A stretch of DNA of 64,000 bases from positions 1-64,000 of the forward strand of contig NZ_CVTA01000062.1 in NCBI RefSeq assembly GCF_001050035.1. The letters are read 5' to 3'. Shown here piece after piece: positions 59,593 through 64,000 of the stretch (positions within the stretch are counted from its first letter, which is position 1; every line of letters starts with the position of its first letter). The stretch comes from Mycolicibacterium komanii (GTDB taxonomy: Bacteria > Actinomycetota > Actinomycetes > Mycobacteriales > Mycobacteriaceae). A program made the translations under genes and the position numbers. The notes under the pieces are model-generated. The model saw only the letters and a list, made by a program, of their open reading frames with translations, did not search any database and was not told the origin of the DNA.

Positions 59593-60194
59593 GTGACCGA
59601 CCGGTGAGCCAGGCCCCGACGCGTAGGGACGAGCTACTCGAGCTCGCCGCGAAGATGTTCGCCGAGCGGGGCCTGCGCGCGACGACCGTGCGCGATATCG
59701 CGGACTCCGCCGGCATCCTCTCCGGCAGCCTGTATCACCATTTTTCGTCGAAGGAAGAGATGGTCGACGAGGTCCTGCGGGGCTTCCTCGACTGGTTGTT
59801 CGCGCGGTACCAGGAGATCGTCGACACCGAACCCAACCCGCTCGAGCGCCTCAAGGGCCTTTTCATGACGTCGTTCGAGGCGATTGAGCACCGGCATGCA
59901 CAGGTCGTCATCTATCAGGACGAGGCCAAGAGGCTGTCCGGCCAGGAACGGTTCTCCTACGTCGAGCAACGCAACAAAGAGCAGCGCAGGATGTGGCTCG
60001 ACCTGCTCAACCAGGGCGTCGAGGAGGGCTACTTCCGGCCCGACATCGACGTCGACCTGGTGTACCGGTTCATTCGCGACACCACATGGGTTTCGGTCCG
60101 CTGGTATCAGCCGGGCGGACCGCTCACGGCCGAGGAAGTCGGCCGCCAGTACCTCGCTATCGTTCTTGGTGGCATCACGAGAGAGAAGGACTGA
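59589..60194 (+). CDS. kstR2: KstR2, TetR-family repressor
   Basis: This 201-aa repressor of the second cholesterol regulon responds to HIP-CoA. The HTH is in TVRDIADSAGILSGSLYHHFSSKEEM, and the ligand domain includes VIYQDEAKRLSGQERF. It is the third gene of the fadE30 operon, so it is autoregulated through the KstR2 box. ATGA overlap with ipdF. Confidence 0.96.
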   Translation: MSDRPVSQAPTRRDELLELAAKMFAERGLRATTVRDIADSAGILSGSLYHHFSSKEEMVDEVLRGFLDWLFARYQEIVDTEPNPLERLKGLFMTSFEAIEHRHAQVVIYQDEAKRLSGQERFSYVEQRNKEQRRMWLDLLNQGVEEGYFRPDIDVDLVYRFIRDTTWVSVRWYQPGGPLTAEEVGRQYLAIVLGGITREKD

Positions 60195-60196
60195 TC

Positions 60197-61354
60197 ATGG
60201 CTGCAGCTTCACAGGCCTATGTCATCGACGCCGTTCGCACCGCAATCGGTAAGCGCAACGGATCGCTGGCCGGAGTCCACCCCGTGGATCTGGGCGCGGC
60301 GGGTTGGCGCGGACTGTTCGACCGCGTCGACGTGGATCCCGGCGCCGTCGACGACGTCATCGCGGGCTGCGTGGACGCGATCGGACCGCAGGCCGGCAAC
60401 ATCGCCCGGCTGTCCTGGTTGGCGGCCGGCTATCCGGAGGAAGTGCCTGGTGTCACCGTCGACCGTCAGTGCGGGTCCAGCCAGCAGGCCATCTCCTTTG
60501 GCGCACAAGCGATCATGTCCGGAACGGCCGATCTGATCGTGGCCGGCGGAATGCAGAACATGAGCCAGATTCCGATCTCGTCGGCGATGACCGTCGCCGA
60601 GCAGTTCGGATTCACCTCGCCCACAAATGAATCGAAGAGCTGGCTGCACCGCTACGGCGACCAGGAGATCTCGCAGTTCCGCGGCGCAGAGCTGATCGCG
60701 GAGAAGTGGGACATCTCGCGCGAAGAGATGGAGCAGTACGCGCTCACGAGCCACCAACGCGCACAGGAGGCGATCCGCTCCGGCTACTTCGAGAACGAGA
60801 TCATCCCGGTCGACGGATTTGTCACCGACGAGGGGCCCCGCGACACCTCGCTGGAGAAGATGGCCGGGCTCAAGACGCTGGTCGACGGCGGCCGGTTGAC
60901 CGCCGCGATGGCCAGCCAGATCTCCGACGGTGCCAGTGCCGTGCTGCTCGCCTCCGAGCAGGCAGTCAAGGACCACGGGCTCAAGCCCCGCGCCCGTATC
61001 CACCACATCAGCGCCCGGGGCGCCGACCCGGTGTTCATGTTGACCGGGCCGATCCCCGCGACGGAGTACGCGTTGAAGAAGACGGGCATGTCGATCGAGG
61101 ACATCGACACCGTCGAGATCAACGAGGCCTTCGCGCCTGTCGTGATGGCATGGCTGAAGGAGACCGGTGCCGACCCCGCCACGGTCAACCCCAGCGGCGG
61201 GGCGATCGCGCTCGGCCACCCGCTGGGTGCGACGGGCGCAAAGCTCTTCGCGACCATGCTGAACACGTTGGAGCGCACCGGCGGTCGCTACGGCCTGCAG
61301 ACGATGTGTGAAGGCGGCGGCACCGCGAACGTCACGATCATCGAACGGCTCTGA
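60197..61354 (+). CDS. fadA6: FadA6, steroid thiolase
   Basis: This 385-aa acetyl-CoA acyltransferase cleaves a late C/D-ring intermediate. Nucleophile Cys92 (DRQCGSSQQ), NEAFAPV, the His in GGAIALGHPLGATG and the second Cys in MCEGGG are present. ATG 60197 follows GAGAAGGA two bases after kstR2. Length is normal. Confidence 0.96.
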   Translation: MAAASQAYVIDAVRTAIGKRNGSLAGVHPVDLGAAGWRGLFDRVDVDPGAVDDVIAGCVDAIGPQAGNIARLSWLAAGYPEEVPGVTVDRQCGSSQQAISFGAQAIMSGTADLIVAGGMQNMSQIPISSAMTVAEQFGFTSPTNESKSWLHRYGDQEISQFRGAELIAEKWDISREEMEQYALTSHQRAQEAIRSGYFENEIIPVDGFVTDEGPRDTSLEKMAGLKTLVDGGRLTAAMASQISDGASAVLLASEQAVKDHGLKPRARIHHISARGADPVFMLTGPIPATEYALKKTGMSIEDIDTVEINEAFAPVVMAWLKETGADPATVNPSGGAIALGHPLGATGAKLFATMLNTLERTGGRYGLQTMCEGGGTANVTIIERL

Positions 61355-61374
61355 CGTCACCGTGCGCAGAGCGC

Positions 61375-61397
61375 CCTGAGAAGTTCTCTGTCTCAGG
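61375..61397. terminator. Weak hairpin at the convergent ends of fadA6 and the Rv3555c-like gene
   Basis: CCTGAGA and TCTCAGG form a 7-bp stem with a 9-nt loop covering the Rv3555c-like stop. No T-tract follows, so termination is uncertain. Confidence 0.35.
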
Positions 61398-62295
61398 CAC
61401 TTTGCGCGCGCTCACCCCGAACGAGCTCGCGTATCTCGACGAAGCCGTTGTCTCGGCGCGCCTCGAGTAGCCATATCAGGGCGATCACGGGCAACGGTGC
61501 GACGGCCGCCCACCAGTTGGCGCTCGCCGGCAGGAGATCGGCGATGACGTCGGCCCTCGAGGTGCCGTTCACCGTGGCCGGGAGCCACTCGTTGAGTAAC
61601 ACCTCCAACGTGCGGGTCGTTTCGAAGGGGCCGATGGTGGTCGCGACAATCCAACTGACACATGAGATCCCGAGCGACCAGGGCCACGCCAACAACAGCG
61701 ACTGCCGGTCCACCAGTTCGGCGGCGCACCGCACCGTTTCGGCGAGATAGGCGATGCCCAGCGCGGCCAGCAGCACCCCGATCTGCGCGGTGAGCAGTTC
61801 GTCGATGACCGGATGCGCCAGCTCGTCGTCGCGACGCGCGGGCAACCCGATGGCGAGCGCGACGAGCCCGGCAACCAGGGCGAGGGTGGCCAGCCGCGCC
61901 GCGGTGTCGCTGACGCGGTCGAACGAGTCGACGACCGTGCGGATCACCAGGCGCGACGACGTCGTCGGTGGGGTCCGGTAGAAGACCATCAACACGAGAC
62001 CAGAGACGACGATGGCGATCAGCCACGTCATCACGGCCGTGCCCACCGCGGTCAGGGCCAGCGATCCGACCACCGGAACCAGCACGTCGTCGGTGCTGAC
62101 ACTGCTGCGGATGACGACCAGCGGCACGGCGCCGAAAGCCAATACACCGACAAGGCCCACCGCCAACGGGAACGTGAATCTCGTGAGGTCGGCGGGGTTC
62201 AGGTCGAGCTTGCGATTGCGGACGGCGTGGATCTCGGCACCCAACACCGACCGCACATGCGACAACCAGCGCACCTGTGCTCCGCCGGCCGTCAC
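61393..62295 (-). CDS. Multi-pass membrane protein (Rv3555c-like)
   Basis: This 300-aa protein has about six hydrophobic segments and a charged N-terminus of about 40 residues. It matches the position of Rv3555c beside fadA6 in M. tuberculosis. The function is unknown. GTG 62295 overlaps the alcohol dehydrogenase stop by 4 nt, so the two are co-translated. Confidence 0.85.
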   Translation of the reverse strand: MTAGGAQVRWLSHVRSVLGAEIHAVRNRKLDLNPADLTRFTFPLAVGLVGVLAFGAVPLVVIRSSVSTDDVLVPVVGSLALTAVGTAVMTWLIAIVVSGLVLMVFYRTPPTTSSRLVIRTVVDSFDRVSDTAARLATLALVAGLVALAIGLPARRDDELAHPVIDELLTAQIGVLLAALGIAYLAETVRCAAELVDRQSLLLAWPWSLGISCVSWIVATTIGPFETTRTLEVLLNEWLPATVNGTSRADVIADLLPASANWWAAVAPLPVIALIWLLEARRDNGFVEIRELVRGERAQSA

Positions 62296-63410
62296 GAGTG
62301 GTCGTGGATGATCACACCGCGGATGTTGCGCCCCGCCAGCATGTCGTCGTAACCCTCGTTGATGTCGTTGAGTTTGTATTCGGCAGTGACGGTTTCGTCG
62401 AGCAGGAGCTTGCCGTCGCGATAGAGGTTGAGGAGCCGCGGGATGTCGGCCCGCGGATTGGCCTCGCCGTAGAGGCTGCCCAGCAGCCGCTTCTGGAACA
62501 GCGTCATCATCGCCATCGAGAGTGTCGGCGTGACGTCGGCCATCGAGGCGATCGCGGTCATCACGACCGCGCCGCCCTTGCGGATGATGTTGAGCGCCTC
62601 GTCGATCATCCGGCCTTCGAGCACGCCCATCGTCAGCAGCGCGGAATCAGCCATCACGCCGCGGGTGAGCTCACCGACCAGTTCCATAGCCTCCGGCATG
62701 GACGTAACGAAGTGAGTGGCGCCGAACTCGAATGCCTTCTCCCGCTTATCCTCGACGAGCTCGACCACCACGATGTGTTCGGCGCCGGCCAGTCGCGCGC
62801 CCTGGATCGCGCCGCTTCCGATGCCACCGCACCCGATGATCACGACCGTGTCGCCGGGGCTGACGTCGGCGGTGTTGACGGCCGAACCCCAGCCCGTCAT
62901 CACCCCGCAGCCCAGCAGGCAGGCCCGGGCCAGCGGAAAGTCCTCGTCGATCTTGACCACCGACGCCTCCGACAGCGTTCCGTACTGGGAGAAACTGCCC
63001 ACACCGGACAGGATTCCGACGTCCTTGCCGGCAACCTTGCGTCGGTACGTGCCGTCGGCCTGCAGACCGACCAGGATCAGCGCGCCGAGGTCGCACAGGT
63101 TCTGATGCCCGCTGGCGCACCAGCGGCAGCGCCCGCACGCGGGCAGGAACGAACTGACGACGTGGTCGCCGACCTTGAGATCGCGCACGCCGGGTCCGAG
63201 TTCGACGACGACTCCGGCCCCTTCGTGGCCGCCGATGATCGGCAGCGGTACACCGGCGAAGTCACCCGTGACGACGTGGTGGTCCGAGTGACAAAGCCCG
63301 GTCGCCTCGAACGAGACGAGCACCTCGCCTTCCTTCGGACCGTCGAGGTCGATCTCCTCGATGCTCCACGGCTCGTTGAGCCCCCACAGGACCGCGGCGT
63401 TCGTCTTCAT
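62292..63410 (-). CDS. Zinc-dependent alcohol dehydrogenase, NDMA-type
   Basis: This 372-aa medium-chain dehydrogenase has the catalytic zinc Cys in GLCHSDHH, GGHEGAG and GCGVMTGWG, a structural-zinc lobe CGRCRWCASGHQNLC and the NAD fold VIIGCGGIGSGAIQGARLAG. The N-terminus (MKTNAAVLWG) and the long LCDLGALI segment place it with actinobacterial NDMA-dependent, tightly NAD-bound ADHs. Its alcohol substrate is unknown. It lies where fdxB and the ipdC region would be expected next to the Rv3555c gene. Confidence 0.9.
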   Translation of the reverse strand: MKTNAAVLWGLNEPWSIEEIDLDGPKEGEVLVSFEATGLCHSDHHVVTGDFAGVPLPIIGGHEGAGVVVELGPGVRDLKVGDHVVSSFLPACGRCRWCASGHQNLCDLGALILVGLQADGTYRRKVAGKDVGILSGVGSFSQYGTLSEASVVKIDEDFPLARACLLGCGVMTGWGSAVNTADVSPGDTVVIIGCGGIGSGAIQGARLAGAEHIVVVELVEDKREKAFEFGATHFVTSMPEAMELVGELTRGVMADSALLTMGVLEGRMIDEALNIIRKGGAVVMTAIASMADVTPTLSMAMMTLFQKRLLGSLYGEANPRADIPRLLNLYRDGKLLLDETVTAEYKLNDINEGYDDMLAGRNIRGVIIHDHS

Positions 63411-63467
63411 GGGCGCGAGTGTAGGAAACCTGGGACCGGATTACGGGCGAATCGAAAGCCTTACCGT

Positions 63468-64000
63468 TCAGTGTGCGAGGGCGAGCCCGCCCAGTGCGAC
63501 GGTCCAACTCGCGAAGCTGCCGACGAGGAAGTATTCGGTGACCTCGTCGATGCCGATGCCCCCGTTCTCGCGTGCCTTTTGGGCGTTGATCTCGGGGAAG
63601 CGAATGATGCTCTTGGCGGCGACGACGGCCGTCGCGGCGGTGAGTTGGCCTGCCAGACCCAGGCCGAGGATCAGCACCCGCTCCATCGGACCGAGCAGCC
63701 TGCCACCCTTCAACCGGTCCGAGGCCTGCGGCTCGCCCACCGGTTTGACCGAACCGACGGAGCCAAGAACCAAGCGCACCAACTGATTTCCGGTCACGAG
63801 TTGCATGAGCATCACCCCGACGACCATCAACAGCCGGTCAGGGGACACCGCGATGCCGACCCAGGACGGCCACCTCGCCGCTACGCCGGCCACCTCCGAG
63901 CTCCAGCCCGCGAGCAGCACCAGCAGCCCGAGAGCGCCGCCGAACACGACCAGCGGCGCTATCTGTCGGTGGCCGGTGCGCTCGGCTCGTTCGCCCAGCA
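63468..64000 (-). CDS. Membrane protein (partial, 5' end outside window)
   Basis: The frame is open from the window edge (starting LGERAERTGHRQIAPL) to the TCA at 63468-63470, at least 177 residues. It has about four hydrophobic segments and the motifs PMERVLILGLGLAGQ and IDEVTEYFLVGSFASW. It resembles the C-terminal half of DUF3307-type membrane proteins; this is a tentative call. A GTG at 63947 exists in frame, but coding sequence clearly continues beyond it. Confidence 0.7.
   Translation of the reverse strand, partial: LGERAERTGHRQIAPLVVFGGALGLLVLLAGWSSEVAGVAARWPSWVGIAVSPDRLLMVVGVMLMQLVTGNQLVRLVLGSVGSVKPVGEPQASDRLKGGRLLGPMERVLILGLGLAGQLTAATAVVAAKSIIRFPEINAQKARENGGIGIDEVTEYFLVGSFASWTVALGGLALAH

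Overview
The window is a stretch of chromosome from a mycobacterium, most likely an environmental Mycolicibacterium. The evidence is high GC, an unbroken run of mycobacterial gene order (ftsH-folE-folP-folB-folK-panC-panD-coaX-lysS-lsr2-clpC1, then disA-radA-lpqE/carD, then the KstR/KstR2 cholesterol cluster), mycobacterial-only families (Lsr2, MhuD, CarD, HsaACDB, KshB) and no PE/PPE genes. The assignment rests on reading the sequence and on recalled gene order in M. tuberculosis; no database search was done.

Layout. 1-7.7 kb: the FtsH tail, then a tightly overlapping folate and pantothenate/CoA operon on the + strand (folE, folP, folB, folK, two membrane proteins, a DUF2520 protein, panC, panD, coaX). 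7.7-12.6 kb: lysS, the nucleoid protein lsr2 and the ClpC1 unfoldase, ending in a strong terminator. 12.6-14.4 kb: a cobalamin riboswitch controlling cbtB-cbtA (cobalt uptake) and a degenerate histidine phosphatase. 14.4-20.5 kb: lpqF, mhuD (haem degradation), an alpha/beta hydrolase, a GlxA/AraC-type regulator, mutY, canB and an Rv3587c-like membrane protein. 20.5-23.7 kb: disA-radA-lpqE on the - strand. 24-27.4 kb: carD, ispF, cysS and a SpoU/TrmH methyltransferase on +; ispD, normally between carD and ispF, is absent. 27.4-36 kb: an ArsB/NhaD-like transporter, an MBL-fold protein, a FhuF-like 2Fe-2S protein, pxpA, bluB (B12 lower ligand), znuACB with a Zur-like box, a LacI regulator and otsB.

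36-61.4 kb is the steroid catabolic region. Genes kstR, fadE34, an Rv3572-like secreted protein, kshB and hsaADCB act on the side chain and on rings A/B. Genes fadE33-fadE32-fadE31-fadD3 and the divergent fadE30-ipdF-kstR2-fadA6 act on the last two rings. KstR boxes lie in the kstR/fadE34 and kshB/hsaA intergenic regions, and a KstR2 box lies in the fadD3/fadE30 gap. Between hsaB and aspB, where M. tuberculosis has nat, this genome carries a lipase-like hydrolase, a LysR regulator with a divergent MFS-hydroxybutyrate dehydrogenase-acetoacetyl-CoA synthetase operon (ketone-body use), and a 13E12-family HNH gene. 61.4-64 kb: an Rv3555c-like membrane protein, an NDMA-type zinc alcohol dehydrogenase and a partial membrane protein.

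Many genes have a TANNNT -10 hexamer 6-8 nt before the start codon and no Shine-Dalgarno sequence, so leaderless transcription looks common here. This was used to choose several starts.
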